Positions 46,385 through 54,942 of a stretch of 64,000 bases of DNA are shown here, in pieces. How positions within the stretch are numbered: position 1 is the first letter of the stretch; every line of letters starts with the position of its first letter. Under the pieces are notes generated by a model that had not been told where the DNA came from, ran no database searches, and saw only the letters and a program-made list of their open reading frames with translations. The DNA comes from Actimicrobium sp035984655. Its GTDB lineage: Bacteria; Pseudomonadota; Gammaproteobacteria; Burkholderiales; Burkholderiaceae_D. The stretch spans positions 26,799 through 90,798 of the forward strand of contig NZ_JAXCHT010000020.1 in NCBI RefSeq assembly GCF_035984655.1, in the 5' to 3' direction. A program made the position numbers and the translations under genes.

Positions 46385-47605
46385 ATGGCACTGACCGACA
46401 CCTTTGTTAAGCAGGTAAAGCACAGCGGCGCTAAGGCTGGAGAGAAGCACGGAGACGGCCAGGCGTTGTATTTGTTGGTCAGTGCAACGGGCAAATACTG
46501 GCGCATGAACTACCGCTTTGACGGCAAGCAAAAAACACTCTCGCTTGGCACCTACCCGGCAGTTTCGTTACTGAAGGCCCGAAAGAAGCGTGACGCGGCG
46601 CAAGAACTGTTGGCGGATAAGATCGACCCCGGTCAAGCTAAGCGCGACGACAAGTTAGCCAGAGCGGACGCGGCAGCGAACACCTTTGAGAGCATGGCGC
46701 GGGCGTGGCTGGAAAAAACTGAGTCCAGCCGGGCCGCAAGCACACACGAAAAACTGTCCACATGGCTCAAAAAGGACGTGTTCCCGTCCATCGGCAGCAA
46801 ACCAATTTCAACAATCAAGCCGCCTGAGGTATTGGCAATGCTTCAAAAGATAGAAGCACGCGGCGCGGTCGATTCTGCACACCAGATCAAGCGGCTTTGT
46901 GCTCGCGTGTTTCGCTTTGCGGTGGGATTGGGCGCAGCAGAGCGCGATGTAACTGTCGACCTGAAGAACGCGATACCGCCAGCTATCGAAGTCCATCGTG
47001 CCGCAATCACTGACCCGCAACAACTTGGCGGGCTGTTACGGGCAATCGACAGTTATTCCGGCCATGCCTATGCAGCAGCGGCATTAAAGCTGTCACCATT
47101 GGTTTTTCTGCGACCGGGTGAACTGCGTTCGGCGGAATGGTCAGAGCTTGATCTTGACGCGGCAGAGTGGCGCATTCCGGCGACGAAAATGAAGCTGCGC
47201 ATCGAACACATGGTGCCGCTGTCGGCGCAGGCATTGGCGATCTTTCGCGCCATGCAACCGATGACCGGGCAAGGCAAATACGTGTTCCCCAGCATACGCA
47301 CCCTTGACCGCTGCATGAGCGAGAACACCATCAACGCAGCTTTGCGCGGCATGGGTTACAGCAAAGAAGTGATGACCGCGCACGGCTTCAGGGCGACCGC
47401 CAGAACCATCATGGATGAAGTGCTGAACGAACGCGTCGACCTGATCGAGCACCAGTTAGCGCACAAAGTTACCGACGCCAACGGTACAGCGTATAACCGC
47501 ACCAAACACCTTCCGGCGCGTGGCGAAATGATGCAGCGGTGGGCGGATTATCTGGACAAGCTCCGGGCCGGGGCTGAAGTGATACCGATACGCGCAACGA
47601 TTTAG
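46385..47605 (+). CDS. int: P4-type tyrosine integrase
   Basis: A 406-residue tyrosine recombinase. The N-terminal DUF4102-type domain (MALTDTFVKQVKHSGAKAGE; WRMNYRFDGKQKTLSLGTYP) binds arm sites, a core-binding helical domain follows, and the catalytic domain holds Arg in FLRPGELRSAEW, His-x-x-Arg in AHGFRATARTIMDE, a further His in IEHQLAHKV and Tyr in TAYNRTKH. It should integrate and excise the element at tRNA-Leu. It reads away from the tRNA, as is usual for this type. Confidence 0.95.
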   Translation: MALTDTFVKQVKHSGAKAGEKHGDGQALYLLVSATGKYWRMNYRFDGKQKTLSLGTYPAVSLLKARKKRDAAQELLADKIDPGQAKRDDKLARADAAANTFESMARAWLEKTESSRAASTHEKLSTWLKKDVFPSIGSKPISTIKPPEVLAMLQKIEARGAVDSAHQIKRLCARVFRFAVGLGAAERDVTVDLKNAIPPAIEVHRAAITDPQQLGGLLRAIDSYSGHAYAAAALKLSPLVFLRPGELRSAEWSELDLDAAEWRIPATKMKLRIEHMVPLSAQALAIFRAMQPMTGQGKYVFPSIRTLDRCMSENTINAALRGMGYSKEVMTAHGFRATARTIMDEVLNERVDLIEHQLAHKVTDANGTAYNRTKHLPARGEMMQRWADYLDKLRAGAEVIPIRATI

Positions 47606-47697
47606 CGTTTTACGCCAGCCATAGGCTGATCCCCGAAAACCCGTTTCCCTGACGGGCTGGGCTGGCACCTTTTTTACAGGGGCATCAAGGGGATGCT

Positions 47698-48288
47698 ATG
47701 GGTAAGTTTGATACGAAATATGGCGTGCAAATTAGCAGTCTTTTAGAGGGCGTAACATTTCAGGCAGAACGTCGAAATCTGTTTCTGCTTGATGACGGTG
47801 TTTTTAGCGCGCTGCTTGAAGAAGGCATGCAAGACGCTGAACCTAATGTCGATGACGAAAATGGAGAGAAATTTTATGAACGACGGATTCTTTGTATCGC
47901 AGTTGTACAGACGTCAATAGCGATGACTACGAAAACCGAATCTGAACTAATTGATGCCCTTTGCACTGGTAGCTATCTTATGGGATTTTTGGCGGGCATG
48001 CCGGAAAGCCGCACTGCTTGCATCTGCCCTGCTTGCATCATAAAAAATCATCAATCAGGCAATGGAATGAAGGGTGCGGACAAGCGCCATGCACCAATGC
48101 GTGAGCTAGAAAAATGGACGGTAGAACAGCGCGAGATCGGAGACGTTCGAACGGCAAACAAAGCTGCACACGAAATGAAGAATGCCGTGATCCAGTATGG
48201 GAAAACAATCGGCGCTACTTTGTCAGATGAAAATGCGCAGCGGACTATTGCAGAGTGGCTTCGAAAACCCGCAAAGCTATCCGTTTAG
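47698..48288 (+). CDS. Hypothetical protein of the element
   Basis: A 196-residue protein without a recognised family. It has a CICPACII cysteine cluster (about 107-114) that could bind zinc, an acidic N-terminal half and a helical C-terminus (QRTIAEWLRKPAKLSV). Its composition is more AT-rich than neighbouring chromosomal genes. ATG 47698 is preceded by AAGGGG. It lies alone between int and the AlpA-like gene with its own upstream gap. Confidence 0.6.
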   Translation: MGKFDTKYGVQISSLLEGVTFQAERRNLFLLDDGVFSALLEEGMQDAEPNVDDENGEKFYERRILCIAVVQTSIAMTTKTESELIDALCTGSYLMGFLAGMPESRTACICPACIIKNHQSGNGMKGADKRHAPMRELEKWTVEQREIGDVRTANKAAHEMKNAVIQYGKTIGATLSDENAQRTIAEWLRKPAKLSV

Positions 48289-48414
48289 CCGCTACAAAGA
48301 CACGTCAAGCGGCTACGCTGTTACGGCTGACCGCTTGTCGCTATTCATAAATCATTTGCAATAAATAATGATTCACCCCATGCCGTGCCACGGCGAATTT
48401 TCAAGGGGTGTTTC

Positions 48415-48621
48415 ATGTCACAGAGAGTTATCCGGGTTGCAGATATTGCGACCACAAAAAAGAGCAAGGGCATGTTGCCCGTCAGTCCTGCAACAATCTG
48501 GCGCTGGGTGCGGGAGGGCAAATTCCCGAAGCCGTTCAAGCTGGGTGAATCGGTCACGGTATGGGATGCGGCAGTCGTTGAAGCCTTCATTGCGCAACGC
48601 GCAGGCGGTGCCGCTCAATGA
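48415..48621 (+). CDS. AlpA-family excisionase/regulator
   Basis: A 68-residue winged-HTH protein of the AlpA type (RVIRVADIATTKKSKGMLPV, then SPATIWRWVREGKFPKPFKL). AlpA proteins activate excision of P4-like elements by controlling the integrase. GGGGTGTTTC precedes the ATG. Its stop overlaps the next start in ATGA, opening a run of coupled genes. Confidence 0.85.
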   Translation: MSQRVIRVADIATTKKSKGMLPVSPATIWRWVREGKFPKPFKLGESVTVWDAAVVEAFIAQRAGGAAQ

Positions 48622-48770
48622 CCCACAAAAAACAATCCGCCAGGGGCTTCGAGACCACCACGGCGGACACCAACAAGTTCAGCAAAATCATAGCACTCTG
48701 CATCCGTATCAAGGTGGCATTCCTGCGCGGCGCATCAGTGCTGGCGACCTGTTTTCGGGGGCTGGCATGA
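48618..48770 (+). CDS. 50-residue protein between AlpA and the replication protein
   Basis: A short frame of 50 codons, starting MTHKKQSARGFETTTADTNK and ending CFRGLA. Both ends overlap neighbours in ATGA: it starts at the AlpA stop and its stop overlaps the replication-protein start. Such double coupling makes a real gene likely. The central SKIIALCIRIKVAFLRGASV is a hydrophobic, basic helix. It has no recognised homologue. It may be a coupling peptide only. Confidence 0.6.
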   Translation: MTHKKQSARGFETTTADTNKFSKIIALCIRIKVAFLRGASVLATCFRGLA

Positions 48771-51184
48771 GTGACCATCTGGACAAGTTCAGAAGCGCCA
48801 TGGAAGCCGCAGGGCTGACCGCACCGGACGAGATACACGACGATGGCAAGCTGCACCGCTTCAGTACTAACGGCAAGCGCGGCGACGATTCCGGCTGGTA
48901 CGTGCTGCACAGCGATGGCATACCGGCAGGTTCGTTTGGATGCTGGCGCAGCGGGTTTCAATCGGCCTGGTGCGGCAAGTCTGACCGTGAGTTGAGCAGC
49001 ACCGAACGGCAGGCCATGCGAGAGCGCAGCAAGGCCATGCAGCGGCAGCGTGACGACGAACAGGCGCGAAGCCATGCCAGCGGCAGGGAAGCGGCGGGGC
49101 AACGGCTGGCGGGGTCTGAAGCGGCGACAGCGCATCCTTATCTGACGGCGAAGGGGATACAGGCGCACGGTGCCCGAGTATCGGGCGACACGTTGCTGAT
49201 TCCAATGCGTGACAGCAGCGGCATACTGCACAGCCTGCAAACCATCTGGGCGAATGGCGACAAACGCTACATGCGGGACGGGCGCGTGAACGGCTGTTAC
49301 TTCAGCATTGGGAAGCCTGACGGACGACTGATTATTTGTGAGGGCTTCGCCACTGGCGCGAGCATCAACGAATGTACCGGGCTGGCCGTGGCGATTGCCT
49401 TCGATGCTGGCAACCTGTTGCCGGTGGCGATGGCGCTGCACGAAAAATATCCGGCGCTGACGATCACTATTGCAGCCGACGACGACTACCGCACCGCAGG
49501 CAATCCCGGCATGACTAAAGCAACGGCGGCGGCGCTGGCGGTGGCCGGAATGTTGGCGGTGCCAGTGTTTGCCGACGTGCGACCGGACAAGGCGACCGAC
49601 TTCAACGACCTGCACCAGATTGAAGGCGCGACAGCAGTAAGACACTGCATTGATGCGGCAAGCGCACCGGACGCGAAACCCGGCGGCGACGGATGGACGA
49701 CACCAACCCCGCTACCGGACGTGTTACCGCCAGTCCAAGCCTTCGACCCGGATTTATTGCCGGTGGCATTGCGTGCCTGGGTAATGGATATTGCGAACCG
49801 CATGCAGTGCCCGCCAGACTTTCCGGCAGTCGGCGCAGTGGTGGCGCTATCCAGCCTGATTGGTGCGCGTGCGGTGATCCAGCCGAAAGAGCGCGACGAC
49901 TGGCAAGTCGTGCCGAATCTGTGGGGATTGATTATCGGCAGGCCCGGCGTGATGAAAAGCCCGGCATTGAGTGAAGTTCTGAAGCCATTGAACCGCTTGC
50001 AGCAAAGCGAGTTCGAGCTATGGCAGGCCGAACATGAGGCATGGGAAATCGAAGCGAAGCTGATCGAGTTGCAGGGTGCGAACAACGAAAAGAAAGCCAA
50101 GGGGCTGGCGACCAAAGACCCGGCGGCGGCGCGTGCGCTGTTGCAACCACTGGACGCACCACCGGCAGAACCGACAGCGCGGCGGTTCATCGTCAACGAT
50201 GCGACCGTCGAAAAGCTGGGCGAACTGCTGGGCGTCAATCCGTGGGGAACCCTATCGTATCGGGACGAAATCTACGGCCTGTTGACCGGCATGGACAAGC
50301 AGGGGCAGGAAGGTTCACGCGCCTTTTACCTGCAATCCTATGACGGCAATCAGGGTTACACTTTTGATCGCATCGGGCGCGGCACCGTCCATATCGACCG
50401 CGTATGCCTGTCCATGATCGGCGGGATTCAACCGGGCCGGATTCAGGAATACGTACGCGGTGCCGTATCGGGCGGCAGTGCCGACGATGGCCTGTTGCAG
50501 CGCTTCGGCCTGACCGTGTGGCCTGACGTAAGCGGCGAATTCCGCCATGTTGACCAATGGCCGGATACCCCAGCCAGGCAAACCGCCGGGGCCGTGTTCG
50601 AGCGACTGGCGAAGCTTGAGACCGCCAGCGAGACCGAAGCGCAGGTATGGCGCTTTGATGCGGCGGCGCAGGCATTGTTTGTCGAATGGCGCATACCGTT
50701 TGAACAGGAAATCAAAAGCGGCGACCTGCACCCGGCGATGGAGTCGCATCTCGCCAAGTACCGCAAGCTGATTCCTGCGCTGGCGCTGGTGTTCGCGCTG
50801 ATCGACACACCGGACAATGGCGGCGTGATCGGTGAACGTGAATTGATCCGGGCGCTATCGTGGGGCGACTATCTGCGCAGTCATGCCAACCGGCTGTATT
50901 CGGCGGCGCTGATGCCAGAGACCGCCGGGGCCGCATCGCTGCTAAAGAAGGTCATGGCCGGTTCGCTGGGTGCCGACTTCACGCCACGGATGGCCGCGCA
51001 AAAGTGCTGGGCCGGATTGACCACGGCGGAAGCGGTGCGCAAGGCGGCTGACGTGCTGGTGGATTACGACTGGTTGCGCAGAGAGACGCAATCATCAGGT
51101 GACGCAATGGGACGCGGCAGGCCCAGCGGACATTATCAGGTGAATCCGGCGGTGCTGATGCGAATGGCCGGGGGTGCGGCATGA
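48767..51184 (+). CDS. TOPRIM/DUF3987 replication protein (primase-helicase type)
   Basis: An 805-residue protein. The N-terminal 130 residues include a DNA-primase-like segment, a TOPRIM domain with GRLIICEGFATGASINEC (catalytic Glu) and IAADDDY (Asp-x-Asp), then DUF3987 from about residue 320 with a Walker A-like GRPGVMKSPALSEV and an acidic SYRDEIYGLLTGMDK segment. Such proteins replicate plasmids, phages and satellites. The start at 48767 agrees with the GGGGCT site and with the ATGA overlap to the previous small gene; the frame is open 133 codons further, but that part overlaps alpA in another frame. Confidence 0.85.
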   Translation: MSDHLDKFRSAMEAAGLTAPDEIHDDGKLHRFSTNGKRGDDSGWYVLHSDGIPAGSFGCWRSGFQSAWCGKSDRELSSTERQAMRERSKAMQRQRDDEQARSHASGREAAGQRLAGSEAATAHPYLTAKGIQAHGARVSGDTLLIPMRDSSGILHSLQTIWANGDKRYMRDGRVNGCYFSIGKPDGRLIICEGFATGASINECTGLAVAIAFDAGNLLPVAMALHEKYPALTITIAADDDYRTAGNPGMTKATAAALAVAGMLAVPVFADVRPDKATDFNDLHQIEGATAVRHCIDAASAPDAKPGGDGWTTPTPLPDVLPPVQAFDPDLLPVALRAWVMDIANRMQCPPDFPAVGAVVALSSLIGARAVIQPKERDDWQVVPNLWGLIIGRPGVMKSPALSEVLKPLNRLQQSEFELWQAEHEAWEIEAKLIELQGANNEKKAKGLATKDPAAARALLQPLDAPPAEPTARRFIVNDATVEKLGELLGVNPWGTLSYRDEIYGLLTGMDKQGQEGSRAFYLQSYDGNQGYTFDRIGRGTVHIDRVCLSMIGGIQPGRIQEYVRGAVSGGSADDGLLQRFGLTVWPDVSGEFRHVDQWPDTPARQTAGAVFERLAKLETASETEAQVWRFDAAAQALFVEWRIPFEQEIKSGDLHPAMESHLAKYRKLIPALALVFALIDTPDNGGVIGERELIRALSWGDYLRSHANRLYSAALMPETAGAASLLKKVMAGSLGADFTPRMAAQKCWAGLTTAEAVRKAADVLVDYDWLRRETQSSGDAMGRGRPSGHYQVNPAVLMRMAGGAA

Positions 51185-51651
51185 ACTGGCTGGCACGTCT
51201 GAAGAAATTGGATGAGACGCCAGACGCGACCCTACAAAAACTACGAAAAGGGCAGGAAGGGGTTTCTGTAGTTTTTGTAGGGCCGGGTTCTGCGTATTCT
51301 CAAAATTCGATCGGTGAAGCTGATCCGTCAATCCGCACGGACGCTGACCCCGCCAATGATCCGGCCACACCGATAACCGATCTGTTCACCGCACGCGTTG
51401 CCCTGTTCACGGATCGCGGATTGAACCTGGACGATGCAAGCGCACTGGCTGACCGGATGGCGCACCGCGACGACGAACACGACGACCGGCGCATCTGCCT
51501 TGAATGCAAACACCTGTCCGGCGATGTGGTTCACCGACGATGCAGCCAATGGCGAAAGCTGTGGATCGGTGACGCTTCGACGCCAGCCGATCTGGTGGAC
51601 GTATTGCAGCGATGCGCAGGATTCAATCACCGACTGGAGGTAACACCATGA
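51181..51651 (+). CDS. Hypothetical protein with a Cys-rich C-terminus
   Basis: A 156-residue protein overlapping the replication-protein stop in ATGA. The N-terminal 60 residues are low complexity. A CLECKHLSGDVVHRRC segment near 107-122 could form a zinc knuckle. Homologues are typical of the same class of satellites in betaproteobacteria, but the role is unknown. Confidence 0.65.
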   Translation: MNWLARLKKLDETPDATLQKLRKGQEGVSVVFVGPGSAYSQNSIGEADPSIRTDADPANDPATPITDLFTARVALFTDRGLNLDDASALADRMAHRDDEHDDRRICLECKHLSGDVVHRRCSQWRKLWIGDASTPADLVDVLQRCAGFNHRLEVTP

Positions 51652-52319
51652 CGAAACCCAAGGCAGCAATCAGCAAGAAGGCGGCGACACCGGCGAGCGC
51701 CGACAATTCGCAAACCCTGCAAGTAATCAAGGAAGCCGGTAAGAGTCCTGAACAGCAGCTAGCCGCCCTGTCCATCTCGCCTATTGTGGCGAACACGGTC
51801 ACGGCAAAGGCATTCACGGCACGCAATTTCCCGTCATCGAATTTGATGAGGACGATTGACGCGATGACCGAGAAGGCAGCAAAAGTGAACGCTGGTGATC
51901 TGTCCGAACTGGAGGCCACGTTGACGGCGCAGGCGATGACCCTGAATACGATATTCAATGAACTGGCGCAGCGGGCCGCCGGTAACTTGGGCACGCACCT
52001 GAGCACCACAGAAGCATATCTACGGCTGGCCTTTAAAGCCCAGGCGCAATGCCGGGCGACCATCGAGACACTGGCGGAGGTGCAATATCCGAAGTCCGCC
52101 ACGTTCATCAAGCAGGCCAACATCGCGCAGCAGCAGCAGGTCAACAACGGCGGCGACCAGAAACCGCCAGCATCGCGCACGGAAAAAAATATCAATCCAT
52201 CAAACGAACTATTGGGGGCGAATCATGGCGAACGGCTGGACACCAGAGCGACGGGCAAAGCAGGCGGCAGCAATCCGCACATGGAAACCGTGGGAGCGAT
52301 CCACCGGGCCAGTGACTGA
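51648..52319 (+). CDS. Hypothetical element protein
   Basis: A 223-residue protein after the GGAGG ribosome site, again with an ATGA overlap to the previous gene. It is Ala/Thr-rich, with a central helical domain (about 70-150). The last 95 bases overlap the next ORF in another frame. I do not recognise a function. Confidence 0.6.
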   Translation: MTKPKAAISKKAATPASADNSQTLQVIKEAGKSPEQQLAALSISPIVANTVTAKAFTARNFPSSNLMRTIDAMTEKAAKVNAGDLSELEATLTAQAMTLNTIFNELAQRAAGNLGTHLSTTEAYLRLAFKAQAQCRATIETLAEVQYPKSATFIKQANIAQQQQVNNGGDQKPPASRTEKNINPSNELLGANHGERLDTRATGKAGGSNPHMETVGAIHRASD

Positions 52320-52449
52320 CGCGGGGAAGGCGTCAAGCAGTCAGAACGCTTTTATTCACGGCGGCTACAACGTCGCGGCAAAAGCGGCAGGGAAACAGGT
52401 TGCTGAGTTGCTCCGGGAATACAACGACCTGTTGAGTCGCATGAAGTAG
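52225..52449 (+). CDS. Small HGG-motif protein overlapping the previous gene
   Basis: A 74-residue protein with WTPERRAKQAAAIRTWKPWE, a STGPVTDAGKASSSQNAF segment and IHGGYN. This resembles small phage and satellite proteins with a GP-T-GK-S-NA/HGGY pattern. It overlaps the previous coding frame by 95 bases. TTGGGGGCGAATC precedes the ATG. Function is unknown. Confidence 0.6.
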   Translation: MANGWTPERRAKQAAAIRTWKPWERSTGPVTDAGKASSSQNAFIHGGYNVAAKAAGKQVAELLREYNDLLSRMK

Positions 52450-52602
52450 GCGACTTGAGCGGAATGACCGCGTTAGGTCGAAATTATCTGAGATAGCCCC
52501 CCTGAATGGACCGTACACGCGGAATGATGCGGCTCTTTAGCAGGAAAACGGCGGCTTACCTTTGGGTTGTCTGCGATACAATGCGCAACTTGCTTTTCTG
52601 AA

Positions 52603-53064
52603 ATGTGCGAAATGTTCAAAAACTATTTAAATTACATTGAAAACGCTTTTTCTCCGACTCTCATCGCGTGGGCTTCTATTTTTGGTGGGATGATTTTTTT
52701 CGTTGTGCTCGAGAGATTCTTTCCTGCACAAAAAAATCAGGATCCAAAAGGAATGCTGACAAATATAAAGCTCAGTTTGATCAGCTTTACCTTTAATTTT
52801 TTTGCAGTATTTTTTCTGGGGATGTTAATAACAAAAATTGTGTCAATTTTTGGCGGCCCCTGGATCAAAGCAGATTTGTCCTCAATATTGGCGAATCACC
52901 ATGGCATATCAAAATTATTGATGGCGGCCGTGTTTATTTTCGTCCCGCTATTCGCCTTTGATTTCTTCTATTATTGGTTTCATCGTAGCCAACACACAAT
53001 GCCTTGGTTGTGGATACTTCCCAACACCACCACAGGACTATTCTTGTCCCCGTTGGAGAACTAG
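52603..53064 (+). pseudogene. Truncated fatty-acid hydroxylase/sterol desaturase family gene
   Basis: The frame encodes membrane helices and ends with FDFFYYWFHRSQHTMPWLW, the first His motif (HRxxH) of the sterol desaturase family. The second and third His clusters (HxxHH) that should follow are missing; after WLW the reading turns to unrelated sequence and stops. It is markedly AT-rich compared with all neighbours, so it is recently acquired cargo. It lies about 210 bases from the right repeat. Confidence 0.75.
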
Positions 53065-53206
53065 CCGATCCAATTACCAACATGCAGGTATCTGCCAACA
53101 CGGTTTTCCAACACCTATTGGAGCGTTCCGCGCACGCGAGGTAACAGCGTCCGACACTCAGATTCAAAGCCGTTGCAAATTGGACACGCATTACTTATTG
53201 ATGGTA

Positions 53207-53241
53207 TTTTTGTTGGCACATTTCTAATCGCATACCAACAA
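53207..53241. promoter_or_regulatory. Candidate integrase arm sites, right
   Basis: TTTTTGTTGGCACATTT (53207-53223) and CGCATACCAACAA (53229-53241) copy two blocks found beside int at the left end (46316-46333 and 46360-46372). The conserved order suggests recombinase binding sites. Confidence 0.5.
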
Positions 53242-53275
53242 ACCTAACATCCATAAGGCTTACAAGGTGAAATGT

Positions 53276-53363
53276 GATTCCGGCTCCCGCACCAAGCACC
53301 TGAATCACACCGTAGCAAAAAGACTAAAACCCGCATGGCATCTGCCTGGCGGGTTTTTTGTTT
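53276..53363 (+). repeat. Right flanking repeat (attR) of the tRNA-Leu element
   Basis: Direct repeat of 46189-46279 with scattered substitutions and a single-base loss (CCCGCACCA in place of CCCGGCACCA). It includes the tRNA 3' end and its terminator hairpin. It contains no complete tRNA. Confidence 0.85.
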
Positions 53364-53424
53364 TAAGCCATCGATCTGTGCATGCTTGCGCCATCCGATG
53401 CGACAAACCAATGACCGTGCGCGC

Positions 53425-54645
53425 TTAGAATGCGATCTTGAAAATCTGCGCACCCAGCCCGCGCGTGCTTACATAGAGATTGTCCTGCTTGTCCGTGACC
53501 ATCGACGATACAAACTCCGTGGTGTTCGGAAACGCGAAAGACGTCACGGTTCCGCCACTGCTGACACGATAGAGCTTTCCAGATCCGGCAAGGTAGATGT
53601 TCCCCGCTTGGTCGATGGCAATGGCACTGCTTGTGGTAGCCAATCGACTGCCGATTGTCGCGACCGTCCCGTCAGGCGCAATTTTCCGAATCAATCCATT
53701 CGAGACAACAAACAGGTTGTTCAGCGCGTCAATTGCGATTTCGGAATCGAAGCTCATCGTGAATGTGGCAGAGGCGCCGGCGCCGTCGATGTCGCCGCTC
53801 GCTCCGCTGCCCGCAAATACATTCCAATTGCCGGTGGTGGGAAACTTCACGATCCGATTGTTCACGACATCCGCCAGATACAAATTTCCCTTGCTGTCCA
53901 CAGCCATGGCGCCGACGCCAATCGATGACGTGGATGAAGAATTTTCCCAATTTGCCAATAGCTGCTGCGGCACCCCGGCAGCGGTTAGCTCGTTGATCGA
54001 CGCTCCCCAGACTGTCGGACTCGCGGGAGACGAAGCAACGAACGAGTGTGAGCCAAAGATATTTCCAGCTGCGTCAATCGCAATGCCTTCATAAAAGTCG
54101 GATCCATTCGCGGACTGCCGCGTCGTGACCACTCCGCCCGGAGTAACTGTTCTCAGCGATCCACGGTCCGAGATGATGATATTGCCGTTGGCATCCACGA
54201 CCATGTGGCCGCCGCCCCCAAGGATGGCTGCGGTGCCAGTGCCATCGGCAGGACTGAAGCTAGTGGTCGCGGAGCCGGCAAGCAAGGTGATGTTGGCCGG
54301 CGCAGTTGAAACACTCCCCGTCGGCGCCTGACCGGTTGTCACAAGATCGGTGGCCGGTCCCGTTGCGTTTGCCGGAACAGTGATGACAGCGCCGGCCTGC
54401 GTGCTGACCGTATTGTTCGTTCCGTTGACGGTGACGACGTTTCCATTGGTCGACGTCACGACGGTGCCGGACGGCACCAACACCGATACATTGGCCGTCA
54501 CGGTGAAGGTTGAGCCAGCTGCCAGGACCATCGGACTTGTGCTTGCAGGATCAGAATTCGCCGCGCCTGGGCTGGAGCCGCCACCGCAGCCTGTCACCAA
54601 CACAGCGAAGCACAAAGCCAGAAATTTACGTGGGAAGAATTGCAT
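53425..54645 (-). CDS. NHL-repeat type lipoprotein
   Basis: A 406-residue lipoprotein (lipobox VTGC near residue 20) with a Ser/Thr/Gly-rich stretch and then a beta-propeller of NHL-like repeats: GGHMVVDANGNIIISDRG, GAMAVDSKGNLYLADVVNNR, SEIAIDALNNLFVVSNG, SAIAIDQAGNIYLAGSG and SMVTDKQDNLYVSTRG. Such proteins are extracytoplasmic and bind proteins, sugars or ions. The ATG at 54645 follows GAGAAAG. It lies directly beyond the right end of the tRNA-Leu element. Confidence 0.82.
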   Translation of the reverse strand: MQFFPRKFLALCFAVLVTGCGGGSSPGAANSDPASTSPMVLAAGSTFTVTANVSVLVPSGTVVTSTNGNVVTVNGTNNTVSTQAGAVITVPANATGPATDLVTTGQAPTGSVSTAPANITLLAGSATTSFSPADGTGTAAILGGGGHMVVDANGNIIISDRGSLRTVTPGGVVTTRQSANGSDFYEGIAIDAAGNIFGSHSFVASSPASPTVWGASINELTAAGVPQQLLANWENSSSTSSIGVGAMAVDSKGNLYLADVVNNRIVKFPTTGNWNVFAGSGASGDIDGAGASATFTMSFDSEIAIDALNNLFVVSNGLIRKIAPDGTVATIGSRLATTSSAIAIDQAGNIYLAGSGKLYRVSSGGTVTSFAFPNTTEFVSSMVTDKQDNLYVSTRGLGAQIFKIAF

Positions 54646-54942
54646 TGCTTTCTCTTTATAAAAGTGACCATCGAATAGCTTAAGAAAATCGCAGACCGCC
54701 ATCGCCGGCCACCTTGCGCACGGAATCGAACAATGAACTGGTTTGGAATAACCGATCGGCACAGACCGCCATCGCATGATGCGCAAATGCCCTGGCGATG
54801 TGAAAAACCCGATACCGAATGCATCCAAGCAATTAACCGGAAGTGTACACAGGAGTTGCCAGAAGAGTAACGTTACAGGCGGAATTATATTCTCGATTTC
54901 GCAGCAATCGGGCTTTTTTTCTTTCGCCAGTCCCGCAAATCT
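54646..54942. other. Intergenic region between the NHL protein and the regA gene
   Basis: About 300 bases with no gene. It must hold the promoter of the NHL lipoprotein gene and the end of the regA transcript. No strong terminator is visible apart from a T-rich stretch near 54913-54922. Confidence 0.5.

Larger units (their letters stand above)
46209..53363 (+). mobile_element. 7.1-kb integrative/satellite element in tRNA-Leu
   Basis: Bounded by ~90-bp imperfect direct repeats that start inside tRNA-Leu. It carries an integrase next to the tRNA, an AlpA-like regulator, a TOPRIM/DUF3987 replication protein, five unassigned small or medium genes and an AT-rich truncated gene at the right. Candidate integrase arm sites are repeated near both ends. 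Layout resembles P4-like satellites, but no helper-exploitation, capsid, transfer or known defence genes are identified. Confidence 0.85.
53065..53424. other. Right end of the element and junction
   Basis: About 360 bases without a gene. It contains the remaining decay of the desaturase gene, the candidate arm sites at 53207-53241, the right repeat (53276-53363) and the start of native sequence beyond. Confidence 0.6.

Noticed and set aside
52958..53227. 89-codon ORF at the right of the element
   Set aside because: Continues out of the broken desaturase gene in another frame; no protein signature.
46209..53363. Known anti-phage or toxin-antitoxin system inside the element
   Set aside because: I looked for restriction, CBASS, retron, Abi and toxin motifs in every frame and saw none that I could support.
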